DNA from: Bacteroides helcogenes P 36-108
Lineage (GTDB): Bacteria; Bacteroidota; Bacteroidia; Bacteroidales; Bacteroidaceae
DNA: 64,000 nucleotides
NCBI RefSeq assembly: GCF_000186225.1
Contig: NC_014933.1
Span: 1,984,001-2,048,000, forward strand
Direction: 5' to 3'
Shown here: piece after piece, positions 44,517 through 53,351 of the stretch
Position numbering within the stretch: the first letter of the stretch is position 1
Layout: every line of letters starts with the position of its first letter
The notes under the pieces: generated by a model
Seen by the model: the letters and a program-made list of their open reading frames with translations, nothing else
What the model was told of the DNA's origin: nothing
The model's database searches: none
Made by a program: the position numbers and the translations under genes

Positions 44517-45806
44517 ATGAAAAAAATATTATTATATTGTTGTATGGTTGCTACTTTACATGGGATCTGTAGCTGTTCGTCCAGTCAGCCTGATACAGAT
44601 TATGGCTGGTTGAAAAATGCAATAGACACCTCTGTACAGCAATTGGAAGAAACAGTGGCCGATGTAGGCGATTCAGTCTTATTACCCCGTTCCATCTGGA
44701 CGGGATATGATATGGATTTTCTCTGCCGGCAATTGCAAAGAGATCCTGCAACCTTTAAGGATTCTTTGCGGATTAAGCCAGTGAAGGATGTCATAGGAAC
44801 CCGTCGCTATTGCTCTTCCATCTATGATTGGACAAGTGGTTTTTTCCCCGGAAACTTGTGGTATGCGTATCAGTTGACCGGCATTGAAGGTTTAAAGAAC
44901 GATGCCGTGAAATTCACGAATTATTTGTATCCCGTAAAAGACTATAAAGGTACACACGACATCGGATTTATGATGAATTGCAGTTATGGCAATGCATATC
45001 GCTTGGTTCCCGCCGACAGCGTTCGTCAGGCATTGGTGCAAACTGCTGATAACTTATGCAGCCGTTTTGATCCGACCATAGGTTCTATTCGTTCCTGGGA
45101 TTTCGGGAAGTGGAATTACCCTGTAATCATTGATAACATGATGAACCTGGACCTGCTGTTTTACGTAAGCCATCTTACCAATGATTCCAAGTATAAGGAA
45201 ATCGCATTGAAACATGCCGAGACAACATTGAAGAATCATTTCAGAACAGATCATTCATCCTATCATGTAGTCAGTTACAATAATGATGGCAGCGTAGAAA
45301 TGAAATGTACCCATCAGGGAAAAAATGACGATTCGTCATGGGCACGCGGACAAGCCTGGGGAGTATATGGATATACCTCTTGCTACCGTGAATCCAAAGA
45401 TACGGCTTTCTTGCAGCAAGCCAAAGATATTGCAACGTTGATTATGACTCGCGTAAAGACTGAGGATGCGATACCCTTGTGGGATTATGATGCACCGGAT
45501 AGCTCGGAAACACCCCGTGATGCATCTGCCGCCTCTGTTACAGCTTCTGCTTTGATAGAACTCAGCACTTTGGTAGAAGACGGACAAGTATATTTTGATT
45601 ATGCAGAAAAGCTACTAAAATCTCTTTCTTCCGATGCTTATTTGGCAAAGGTTGGTACGAATCAGGGATTTATCCTGATGCACTCTACAGGTTCGTTGCC
45701 CAATGGCTCCGAAATTGATACTCCTATCAATTATGCCGATTATTATTACCTGGAAGCATTGACCCGGTATATGCAGGTAAAAGGACTCGATTATAAATCG
45801 CTTTAA
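44517..45806 (+). CDS. Unsaturated glucuronyl hydrolase (GH88)
   Basis: A 429-residue lipoprotein (signal with CSCSSS lipobox) with GH88/GH105-type alpha/alpha-barrel signatures: YDWTSGFFPGNLWYAYQ near residue 103, VIIDNMMNLDLLFY with the catalytic aspartate region, and SSWARGQAWGVYGYTS. The enzyme hydrates the double bond of 4,5-unsaturated uronate at the non-reducing end, releasing the free unsaturated sugar that rearranges. It acts in the periplasm on lyase products of the PL13, PL12 and PL15 enzymes. It corresponds by order to BT4658 in the B. thetaiotaomicron heparin locus (recalled). It is 16 nt upstream of the PL12 lyase. Confidence 0.92.
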   Translation: MKKILLYCCMVATLHGICSCSSSQPDTDYGWLKNAIDTSVQQLEETVADVGDSVLLPRSIWTGYDMDFLCRQLQRDPATFKDSLRIKPVKDVIGTRRYCSSIYDWTSGFFPGNLWYAYQLTGIEGLKNDAVKFTNYLYPVKDYKGTHDIGFMMNCSYGNAYRLVPADSVRQALVQTADNLCSRFDPTIGSIRSWDFGKWNYPVIIDNMMNLDLLFYVSHLTNDSKYKEIALKHAETTLKNHFRTDHSSYHVVSYNNDGSVEMKCTHQGKNDDSSWARGQAWGVYGYTSCYRESKDTAFLQQAKDIATLIMTRVKTEDAIPLWDYDAPDSSETPRDASAASVTASALIELSTLVEDGQVYFDYAEKLLKSLSSDAYLAKVGTNQGFILMHSTGSLPNGSEIDTPINYADYYYLEALTRYMQVKGLDYKSL

Positions 45807-45822
45807 ACAAAATTAATATACC

Positions 45823-47820
45823 ATGAAAATAGCAAAGTATTTTTTATGTCTGACTCTTTTGCTGGTCGCCATAAGTGCGGAAGCGCAGCAATTGCGGAAG
45901 GAAGCTTTTGATTTACTGAACCTGGATTATCCGGGTTTGGAGAAAGTAAAGGCCGCATGCGCCCAACAACAATGGGATAAAGCGGCTCAGGCTTTATTGG
46001 ACTATTACCGCCAACGCATCGGCATAGGACATCCTGATATTAATCTGAAGAATATCAAAATATCAAAGAAAGAACAAAAATGGGCGGATGATGCCTTGGA
46101 ACATACATTTTTTGTACACAAAGGATATCAGCCTTCCTATAATTACGGTAAAGACATCAATTGGCAATATTGGCCGGTACAGGACAACGAGTTGCGCTGG
46201 CAGTTGCATCGCCATAAATGGTTCACCCCGATGGGAAAAGCATATAGAATCTCAGGTGATGAGAAATATGCCAAAGAATGGGCATACCAATATATGGACT
46301 GGATTAAGAAGAATCCTCTGACAATCGTAGAGAAAGAAGAATACGAACTTGTCAGTGCAGGTGAAGTAAAAGGAAATGCTGAGAATGTACGCTTTGCATG
46401 GCGTCCGCTGGAAGTGAGTAACCGTTTGCAGGATCAGACACTGCAATTTCTATTGTTTATTCCCTCACAGGCTTTTACTCCGGAGTTCCTGACCGAGTTC
46501 CTCATTAATTATCATCGGCATGCCTTACACATTCTGGACAATTACTCCGATCAAGGCAATCATCTGTTGTTCGAAGCACAGCGTATGGTGTATGCAGGCG
46601 TATTTTTCCCTGAATTTAAAGAGGCAACCGGATGGAGAGAGAGTGGGATAAGCATTTTGAACCGTGAAATAAAAAAACAGGTTTACCCGGACGGCGGTCA
46701 ATATGAACTGGACCCGCACTATCATTTAGCGGCAATCAATATCTTCTGCAAGGCCCTGCGTATGGCAGACGTCAATGGTTTTCGTCAGGAATTTCCTGCC
46801 GAATACGTGAATACTGTGAAAAATATGATTGAGTTCTACGCTAATATCTGTTTCCCGGATTACAGTAATCCTTGTTTCAGTGATGCAAAACTGGGAGACC
46901 GCCCGGCAGAAATCCGTAATTATCAAGACTGGCTCAAACTGTTTCCGGATTGCGACTGGATTCGTTATTATGCTACTGAAGGTCGTGAAGGTTCCCCCCT
47001 GCCCAACCTTTCTCACGGAGCACTGACTTCCGGTTTCTTTACTTTCAGAAATGGCTGGAAACAAGATGCTACTGTAATGGTGGTAAAGGCCGGTCCCAAA
47101 GGTGAGTGGCACTGTCAACCGGATAACGGAACTTTTGAGCTTTGGTTCAATGGTCGGAATCTCTTTCCGGATAGTGGCTCGTACGTCTATGCCGGTGACG
47201 ATGAAGTAATGAAACTCCGTAACTGGTTCCGTCGTACATGCTCTCACAATACATTGACATTGGACGAGAAAAATCTACAGACTACACAATCGGTTACCAA
47301 GCTTTGGCAACCCGAAGGTAATGAACAAATCCTGGTGACAGAGAATCCTCATTATGAGGGTTTGAAGCACAGACGTTCTGTCTTTTTTGTAGACCAATCT
47401 TATTTTGTCATTGTCGATGAGGCTGTGGGAGATGCAAAAGGAACAGTGAATCTGAACTATCATTTATGTGAAGGTACTGTAAATGTGGATGGAAAGAGCC
47501 ATATTCTGACCACCGCTTACGACGGGCCAAGCAATATGAAGCTACAATGCTTTGCCGAAAAGAAAGCTTCGATAAGAGAAAAAGAGGGATGGCGTTCAAC
47601 TGCTTATCGCGTACGTGTACCCCGTACTTCGGTTTCTTTTGATGTGGACAAAAAGGATTCGGAGGCTGTACGTTACATAACCATTATCTATCCTTCGAAA
47701 AATGCAGCTTCTTTTCCTGCATTCAAGGCTAAATTCCTGAATAAGAAGTTTGATGAGAATGGAGTGAAGATAGAAATATCTGTTGATGGAAAGAAACGTC
47801 AATTGGAGTATAAACTATAA
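45823..47820 (+). CDS. Heparinase II/III-type lyase (PL12)
   Basis: A 665-residue secreted enzyme with signal peptide ending ISAEAQQ. The N-terminal alpha-toroid contains DNYSDQGNHLLFEAQRMVY (a conserved substrate-binding N and H) and PDGGQYELDPHYHLAAI, with the tyrosine and histidine used in beta-elimination. The C-terminal beta-domain has GEWHCQPDNGTFELWFNG and a later DQSYFVIVDEAVG. PL12 cleaves heparan sulfate by beta-elimination, preferring low-sulfated regions. It lies between GH88 and the first operon sulfatase, and its last bases are 13 nt before the latter's chosen start. Function in the periplasm is expected. Confidence 0.93.
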   Translation: MKIAKYFLCLTLLLVAISAEAQQLRKEAFDLLNLDYPGLEKVKAACAQQQWDKAAQALLDYYRQRIGIGHPDINLKNIKISKKEQKWADDALEHTFFVHKGYQPSYNYGKDINWQYWPVQDNELRWQLHRHKWFTPMGKAYRISGDEKYAKEWAYQYMDWIKKNPLTIVEKEEYELVSAGEVKGNAENVRFAWRPLEVSNRLQDQTLQFLLFIPSQAFTPEFLTEFLINYHRHALHILDNYSDQGNHLLFEAQRMVYAGVFFPEFKEATGWRESGISILNREIKKQVYPDGGQYELDPHYHLAAINIFCKALRMADVNGFRQEFPAEYVNTVKNMIEFYANICFPDYSNPCFSDAKLGDRPAEIRNYQDWLKLFPDCDWIRYYATEGREGSPLPNLSHGALTSGFFTFRNGWKQDATVMVVKAGPKGEWHCQPDNGTFELWFNGRNLFPDSGSYVYAGDDEVMKLRNWFRRTCSHNTLTLDEKNLQTTQSVTKLWQPEGNEQILVTENPHYEGLKHRRSVFFVDQSYFVIVDEAVGDAKGTVNLNYHLCEGTVNVDGKSHILTTAYDGPSNMKLQCFAEKKASIREKEGWRSTAYRVRVPRTSVSFDVDKKDSEAVRYITIIYPSKNAASFPAFKAKFLNKKFDENGVKIEISVDGKKRQLEYKL

Positions 47821-47833
47821 GAAGACTTTTATT

Positions 47834-49444
47834 ATGAATCGCTTATCATACTTATTTTTGCCTCTCACTGCCATCGGAGTCTCCGCTTGCAGCTCCAATA
47901 GGGCCAAAGAGGAGGTGAAACGTCCGAACATTATCTTTATGATGACAGACGACCATACTACGCAGGCTATGTCATGCTATGGTGGACGCCTCTTGCAAAC
48001 TCCCAATATGGATCGGATTGCCAATGAAGGTATTCGTATAGACAATTGCTATGCGGTCAATGCTTTATCCGGTCCGTCAAGAGCTTGTATCTTGACGGGC
48101 AAATTCAGCCACATCAATGGATTCACTGATAATGCCAGTACTTTTGACGGCAACCAACAGACCTTTCCCAAATTATTACAGTCGGCAGGATATCAAACTT
48201 CGATCATTGGTAAATGGCACTTGATAACCGAACCTCAGGGATTTGATTATTGGTGCATCTTGACCGGACAACATGAACAAGGGGATTATTATAATCCCGA
48301 TTTCAATGAGAACGGAAAGCAGATTGTAGAACAGGGCTATGCTACCGATATTATCACGGATAAGGCAATCGAGTATCTGGAACACAGAGACAAAAGCAAG
48401 CCTTTCTGCATGATGTATCACCAGAAAGCTCCGCATCGTAACTGGATGCCTGCTCCCCGCCACTTGGGTATGTTCAATAATACCGTTTTTCCTGAACCGG
48501 TCACACTCTTCGATACGTATGAGGGAAGAGGTTCCGCTGCCAGGGAACAGGATATGTCTATTGAACATACATTGACCAATGATTGGGACTTGAAGTTGCT
48601 GACTCGTGACGAAATGCTGAAAGATACAACCAATCGTCTCTATCAGGTTTACAAACGTATGCCGGCTGATGTACAGGATAAATGGGATTCAGTGTATGCC
48701 CAACGCATTTCGGAGTATCGCAGCGGCAAATTGAAAGGAAAAGAATTGATTAGCTGGAAATACCAGCAATACATGCGCGATTATCTGGCAACCATTGTTG
48801 CTGTAGACGAGAATATCGGTCGCCTGCTCAATTATCTGGAGAAAATCGGTGAGTTGGATAATACGATTATTATCTATACTTCCGACCAAGGTTTCTTCTT
48901 GGGTGAACATGGCTGGTTCGATAAGCGCTTTATGTATGAAGAGTGTCAGCGGATGCCGTTGATTATCCGTTATCCGAAAGCCATTAAAGCCGGAAGTACC
49001 TCGAATGCCATTGCTATGAACGTGGATTTTGCGCCTACTTTCCTCGATTTCGCAGGAGTAGATATACCGGGCGATATTCAAGGAAAGTCATTGAAACCAA
49101 TCTTGACGGATGCCGGAAAAGTGCCGGAGGATTGGCGGAAAGCTGCTTATTACCACTATTATGAATATCCGGCAGAACACTCTGTGAAGCGGCATTATGG
49201 CATTCGGACGGCGGACTTCAAACTGATTCATTTCTATAATGATGTAGATGAATGGGAAATGTACGATATGAAGAATGACCCTAATGAATTGAATAATGTG
49301 TTTGATAAACCGGAGTACGCCGCTAAACAAGCGGAGTTGATGTCACTGTTGAAAGAAACTCAGAAGCAATATAAGGACGATGATCCTGATGAGAAAGTGA
49401 ACGAGTTGTTCAAAGGTGACAGACGGTTGATGAAGAATAGATAA
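47834..49444 (+). CDS. Sulfatase, lipoprotein (candidate GlcNAc-6-O-sulfatase, S1_11-like)
   Basis: The ATG at 47834 (MNRLSYLFLP) gives a signal peptide with lipobox VSAC; the frame from 47783 overlaps the lyase gene and is not used. Serine 79 in LSGPSRACILTG is the formylglycine precursor. Metal ligands are in FMMTDDHTT and YTSDQGFFLG. The order of genes and the family look match BT4656 of B. thetaiotaomicron, a 6-O-sulfatase on heparan glucosamine (recalled). It would remove 6-O-sulfate from oligosaccharides exposed by GH88. The C-terminal WEMYDMKNDPNELNN block is typical. Substrate is inferred, not read. Confidence 0.87.
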   Translation: MNRLSYLFLPLTAIGVSACSSNRAKEEVKRPNIIFMMTDDHTTQAMSCYGGRLLQTPNMDRIANEGIRIDNCYAVNALSGPSRACILTGKFSHINGFTDNASTFDGNQQTFPKLLQSAGYQTSIIGKWHLITEPQGFDYWCILTGQHEQGDYYNPDFNENGKQIVEQGYATDIITDKAIEYLEHRDKSKPFCMMYHQKAPHRNWMPAPRHLGMFNNTVFPEPVTLFDTYEGRGSAAREQDMSIEHTLTNDWDLKLLTRDEMLKDTTNRLYQVYKRMPADVQDKWDSVYAQRISEYRSGKLKGKELISWKYQQYMRDYLATIVAVDENIGRLLNYLEKIGELDNTIIIYTSDQGFFLGEHGWFDKRFMYEECQRMPLIIRYPKAIKAGSTSNAIAMNVDFAPTFLDFAGVDIPGDIQGKSLKPILTDAGKVPEDWRKAAYYHYYEYPAEHSVKRHYGIRTADFKLIHFYNDVDEWEMYDMKNDPNELNNVFDKPEYAAKQAELMSLLKETQKQYKDDDPDEKVNELFKGDRRLMKNR

Positions 49445-49459
49445 TCTTAAATTGATACC

Positions 49460-51088
49460 ATGGATAGAAGAAGTTTTTTAAAGAATACAGGCTGGTCCTT
49501 TATCGGACTGGCTGCTTCCGGTAGTTTATTGTCTGCATGCCAGCAGGGAACTGCCGCAGGAAAGAAAGTGATGCCCTCTGCCAGTAATCTGAAATACTAC
49601 TGGGGAGACTTACATAACCATTGTAATATAACCTACGGTCACGGCGATATGCGTTCGGCATTCGAAGCTGCCAAGGGGCAATTGGATTTTGTTTCTGTCA
49701 CTCCGCATGCCATGTGGCCGGATATTCCGGGAGCAGATGATCCTCGCCTGAAGTGGGTGATTGATTATCATACCGGTGCTTTCAAGCGTTTGCGTGAAGG
49801 CGGCTATGAGAAATATGTGGCAATGACCAATGAATACAATAAAGAAGGTGAATTCCTGGCTTTTGTAGGTTATGAAGCTCACAGCATGGAGCATGGCGAC
49901 CATGTAGCATTGAATTACGATCTGGATGCACCTCTGGTAGAGTGTACTTCCATTGAAGACTGGAAACAAAAAGCCCGCGGACATAAAGTATTTATAACTC
50001 CGCATCACATGGGTTACCAGACGGGTTACCGCGGATATAACTGGAACTTCTTTACGGAAGGAGACCAGACTCCGTTTGTCGAGATGTATTCCCGTCACGG
50101 ATTGGCTGAGAGTGACCAGGGAGATTATAACTACCTGCATGATATGGGCCCCCGCCAGTGGGAAGGTACTATTCAATGCGGACTGGAACAAGGAAAGAAG
50201 TTCGGTATCATGGGTTCTACCGACCAGCATGCCGGATATCCCGGTAGCTACGGTGACGGACGTATTGGTGTCTTAGCAGAGTCATTGACTCGCGACAAGA
50301 TTTGGGATGCCATGAAGAACCGCCATGTATGTTGTGCTACAGGTGATAAAATCAATATAGATTTCCGTTTGAACGATGCTTTCCCGGGCGATGTAGTACG
50401 TGGAAACAGTCGCCGCATCTATTTGAATGTAGAAGCAGGCAGTTGCATTGACTATATAGATGTCGTAAAGAATAGAAAGTGTATTGCCCGTCTGAGTGGG
50501 CCGCTTTTGCCGGAAATGCCGGAAGGAGATATGGTACGCTGCAAGGTAAAGATGGAATTCGGCTGGAACCGTGAAGAGGCGTATGTGCATTGGCAAGGAA
50601 AATTGTCTATCGATAAGGGGACAATCAATGCTGTAGAACCTTGTTTCCGTGGTGCTGCATTTACCTCTCCGCAACCCGGGGAACCGGAGTTTGAGACGAA
50701 GGTAAATCGCATTGTATCTGTTACGGACAAGGAAACTGAACTGGATATGTATAGCTCCAAGAATCCGAATACCACAACGCCTGCTATGCAAGCGGTTATT
50801 TTAGATGTGACTATGCCGAAAGATGGTGTGATTACCGCAGAGTTCAATGGCAAGAAGTTTGAGCATTCGTTAGGTGAACTTTTGGAAGGCTCCCGTTCTC
50901 ATTTCATGATTGGATGGCTCAGTGAAGCGATTCTGTTCAATCGTGCCATGCCGGAAAGTTGCTTTGTAGTTGAACACTACCTGGAAGACAAAGAGCCCGA
51001 AAGAGAGACGGATTATTACTATGTAAGAGTTCGCCAACGTGACCAGCAATGGGCATGGAGTTCTCCGATATGGGTGGAAAGAACATAA
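49460..51088 (+). CDS. DUF3604-type PHP-like metallohydrolase, secreted lipoprotein, function unknown
   Basis: A 542-residue protein with an N-terminal RRSFLKNTG signal (Tat-like) and a cysteine LLSAC lipobox. The first half is a PHP/amidohydrolase-like fold with multiple metal-binding histidines: YWGDLHNHCNITYGHGD, VSVTPHAMWPDIPG, GYEAHSMEHGDHVA, VFITPHHMGYQ and STDQHAGYPG. The second half is beta-rich (INIDFRLNDAFPGDVV onward). It resembles DUF3604 proteins I recall, including the gene at the same place (BT4655) in the B. thetaiotaomicron heparin locus. No reaction is known to me for the family. Conservation in the operon indicates a role in heparan breakdown, for example in removing an N- or O-linked group; this is open. 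Confidence 0.75.
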   Translation: MDRRSFLKNTGWSFIGLAASGSLLSACQQGTAAGKKVMPSASNLKYYWGDLHNHCNITYGHGDMRSAFEAAKGQLDFVSVTPHAMWPDIPGADDPRLKWVIDYHTGAFKRLREGGYEKYVAMTNEYNKEGEFLAFVGYEAHSMEHGDHVALNYDLDAPLVECTSIEDWKQKARGHKVFITPHHMGYQTGYRGYNWNFFTEGDQTPFVEMYSRHGLAESDQGDYNYLHDMGPRQWEGTIQCGLEQGKKFGIMGSTDQHAGYPGSYGDGRIGVLAESLTRDKIWDAMKNRHVCCATGDKINIDFRLNDAFPGDVVRGNSRRIYLNVEAGSCIDYIDVVKNRKCIARLSGPLLPEMPEGDMVRCKVKMEFGWNREEAYVHWQGKLSIDKGTINAVEPCFRGAAFTSPQPGEPEFETKVNRIVSVTDKETELDMYSSKNPNTTTPAMQAVILDVTMPKDGVITAEFNGKKFEHSLGELLEGSRSHFMIGWLSEAILFNRAMPESCFVVEHYLEDKEPERETDYYYVRVRQRDQQWAWSSPIWVERT

Positions 51089-51114
51089 TGTTTCCTTATT
51101 TGATGTGATAAATT

Positions 51115-52044
51115 ATGAAATACGCAATTGGCATTGATTTAGGTGGCACATCTATAAAATATGCTTTGGTAGATAAAGCGGGTAATTCTTTCTTTGAGGG
51201 GAAATTACCCTCTTTTGCTTCTGTCTCGGCTGCAAAAGTGATGGAACAACTGATAAAGGCTGCCACCTTGCTGAAAGATGAAGCCGCAAAACAGAACTGG
51301 ACCGTACTGGGTATAGGGCTCGGTACACCGGGAATTGTAGATGAAACAAACCGTATCGTACTGGGAGGTGCGGAAAATATTGTCGGCTGGGAAAACATAG
51401 ATGTAGCCTCCCTTATGGAGAAACAGATGAGTTTACCGGTAGTTGTTGGAAATGATGCCAATCTGATGGGACTGGGAGAAACGAAATATGGTGCAGGAAG
51501 AGGTTGCACTCATGTGGTGTTTCTGACTGTAGGAACCGGTATCGGCGGAGCTGTCATCATTGATGGTAAATTGTTCAATGGATATGCTAACCGGGGTACG
51601 GAGTTGGGGCATGTACCGTTGATTGCCAACGGTGAACGTTGTGCCTGCGGGGCAATCGGCTGCCTGGAACATTATGCTTCGACTGCCGCCTTGACAAGAC
51701 GTTTCAGCGCATTGGCGAAAGAGCAGAAATTAAGTTTTGATACGGAGATAAACGGGGAATTGATTGTTCGCCTGTATCATGAAAATTTCCCGCTCGCTGT
51801 CGAGTGCATGAACGAACACTTTTACTATTTGGGCAGAGGAATTGCCGGCTTTGTCAATATCTTCAGTCCCCAACGGATTGTGATAGGAGGAGGTGTTGCA
51901 GAATCCGGCAGTTTCTATTTAGAGAAAATAAGGGCGGTAGTCAAAAAGCACGTAATAGCAGACTGTGCCCTGGATACCAAGATTGTAGCAGCCGAATTGG
52001 GCAATAAAGCCGGTCTTATCGGTGCAGCATCACTAATTCTATAA
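51115..52044 (+). CDS. ROK-family sugar kinase (candidate N-acetylglucosamine kinase)
   Basis: A 309-residue ROK protein. ATP-binding is shown by IGIDLGGTSIKYALVDKAG at the start; the sugar-binding/zinc region is ELGHVPLIANGERCACGAIG CLEHYAS (split as two segments), with the catalytic aspartate in VVGNDANLMGLGE. It lacks a DNA-binding domain, so it is a kinase rather than a NagC-like repressor. In this locus it would phosphorylate GlcNAc or glucosamine released from heparan after import. It is cytoplasmic, flanked by the PHP-like gene 26 nt upstream and the MFS transporter 14 nt downstream. Confidence 0.9.
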   Translation: MKYAIGIDLGGTSIKYALVDKAGNSFFEGKLPSFASVSAAKVMEQLIKAATLLKDEAAKQNWTVLGIGLGTPGIVDETNRIVLGGAENIVGWENIDVASLMEKQMSLPVVVGNDANLMGLGETKYGAGRGCTHVVFLTVGTGIGGAVIIDGKLFNGYANRGTELGHVPLIANGERCACGAIGCLEHYASTAALTRRFSALAKEQKLSFDTEINGELIVRLYHENFPLAVECMNEHFYYLGRGIAGFVNIFSPQRIVIGGGVAESGSFYLEKIRAVVKKHVIADCALDTKIVAAELGNKAGLIGAASLIL

Positions 52045-52058
52045 ACAAACGAATTATT

Positions 52059-53342
52059 ATGAAAAATAACAAGAAATGGGGTATGCTGGCATTGATCATG
52101 ATGTTCTGGTTTACCATTTCATTCATTACAAACATTCTCGGGCCGTTAATTCCTGACATTATCCATAACTTTGAGCTGAAGGATCTGGCAATGGCGGGAT
52201 TTATCCCGACTTCCTTCTTCCTGGCTTATGCCATCATGTCGATACCGGCAGGCATATTGATAGATAAATATGGAGAAAAGCCGGTGCTGTTTACCGGTTT
52301 CCTTATGCCATTTATCGGAACCGTCTTGTTTGCATGCTTCCCGTTTTATTCGATATTACTGGTGTCTTCCTTTATTATCGGCTTGGGAATGGCCATGTTG
52401 CAGACCGTAATTAATCCTTTGCAGCGTGTTGTCGGTGGAGAAGAGAACTACGCATTCATAGCCGAATTGGCACAGTTTGTGTTTGGAGTAGCATCGTTTA
52501 TCAGTCCTTTGGTTTATACTTGGTTGGTACATGCGCTGGAACCAGGAGTCTATCAGCCGGGAAAGAATTTCCTGCTTGATATTTTGGCGGACATCACTCC
52601 GGTCACTCTTCCCTGGGTTTCCCTTTATTGGGTATTCACAGTGTTATTGCTGATTATGCTGCTCATTGTGTCGTTGGTCCACTTCCCGCGCATTGAACTG
52701 AAAGATGATGAACGCAGCGGTTCTTCGGCTTCCTACAAGAAATTGTTCCGTCAAAGATACGTATGGCTTTTCTTCCTGGGAATCTTTTGTTATGTCAGTA
52801 CGGAGCAGGGAGTTTCTATTTTTATGAGTACTTTTCTGGAGCAGTATCATGGCATTGATCCGAAGACCGTGGGTGCGCAAAGCATCAGTTATTTCTGGGG
52901 TTCAATGACTGTCGGATGTTTGTTTGGCATGTTCCTGCTGAAGTTGATAGACAGTAAGCGTTTGCTGCAAATATCGGGCATACTTTCCATGAGTTTGCTG
53001 TTAATTGCATTATTCGGTTCCGCGGAAATAGCGGTGTGGGCTTTTCCGGCAATAGGCTTTTGTATCTCCATGATGTACTCCATAGTGTTTTCACTTGCCC
53101 TGAATACAGTAACCCGGAATCACGGTTCTTTTGCAGGCATTCTTTGTTCCGGAATAGTGGGAGGTGCAGGTGGCCCGCTGCTCGTCAGCCTGGTATCCGA
53201 CGCCACTTCGTTGCGAACGGGAATGTTGCTTATTCTGATTTTCATGGGATACATTACGTTTATCGGCTTCTGGGCACACCCTTTGGTTAATAATAAGACA
53301 GTAAGCTTGAAAGAGCTGGTTACCTTCAAAAAACAAAAATAA
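52059..53342 (+). CDS. MFS sugar transporter
   Basis: A 427-residue integral membrane protein with about twelve hydrophobic helices (first WGMLALIMMFWFTISFIT). The loop 2-3 signature GILIDKYGEKPVLF (D-x-Y/R-G-R/K) identifies the major facilitator superfamily. The paired location with the ROK kinase suggests import of N-acetylglucosamine, glucosamine or the modified uronate across the inner membrane. Members of the FucP/NagP-like branch do this in other bacteria; no motif here separates the substrate. It is 9 nt before the PL15 gene. Confidence 0.9.
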   Translation: MKNNKKWGMLALIMMFWFTISFITNILGPLIPDIIHNFELKDLAMAGFIPTSFFLAYAIMSIPAGILIDKYGEKPVLFTGFLMPFIGTVLFACFPFYSILLVSSFIIGLGMAMLQTVINPLQRVVGGEENYAFIAELAQFVFGVASFISPLVYTWLVHALEPGVYQPGKNFLLDILADITPVTLPWVSLYWVFTVLLLIMLLIVSLVHFPRIELKDDERSGSSASYKKLFRQRYVWLFFLGIFCYVSTEQGVSIFMSTFLEQYHGIDPKTVGAQSISYFWGSMTVGCLFGMFLLKLIDSKRLLQISGILSMSLLLIALFGSAEIAVWAFPAIGFCISMMYSIVFSLALNTVTRNHGSFAGILCSGIVGGAGGPLLVSLVSDATSLRTGMLLILIFMGYITFIGFWAHPLVNNKTVSLKELVTFKKQK

Positions 53343-53351
53343 GATTCTGAG

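Noticed and set aside
49460..49490. Tat signal peptide as proof of a Tat export route
   Set aside because: The RRSFLK pattern is suggestive, but the lipobox also fits Sec export and the presence of tat genes cannot be seen.
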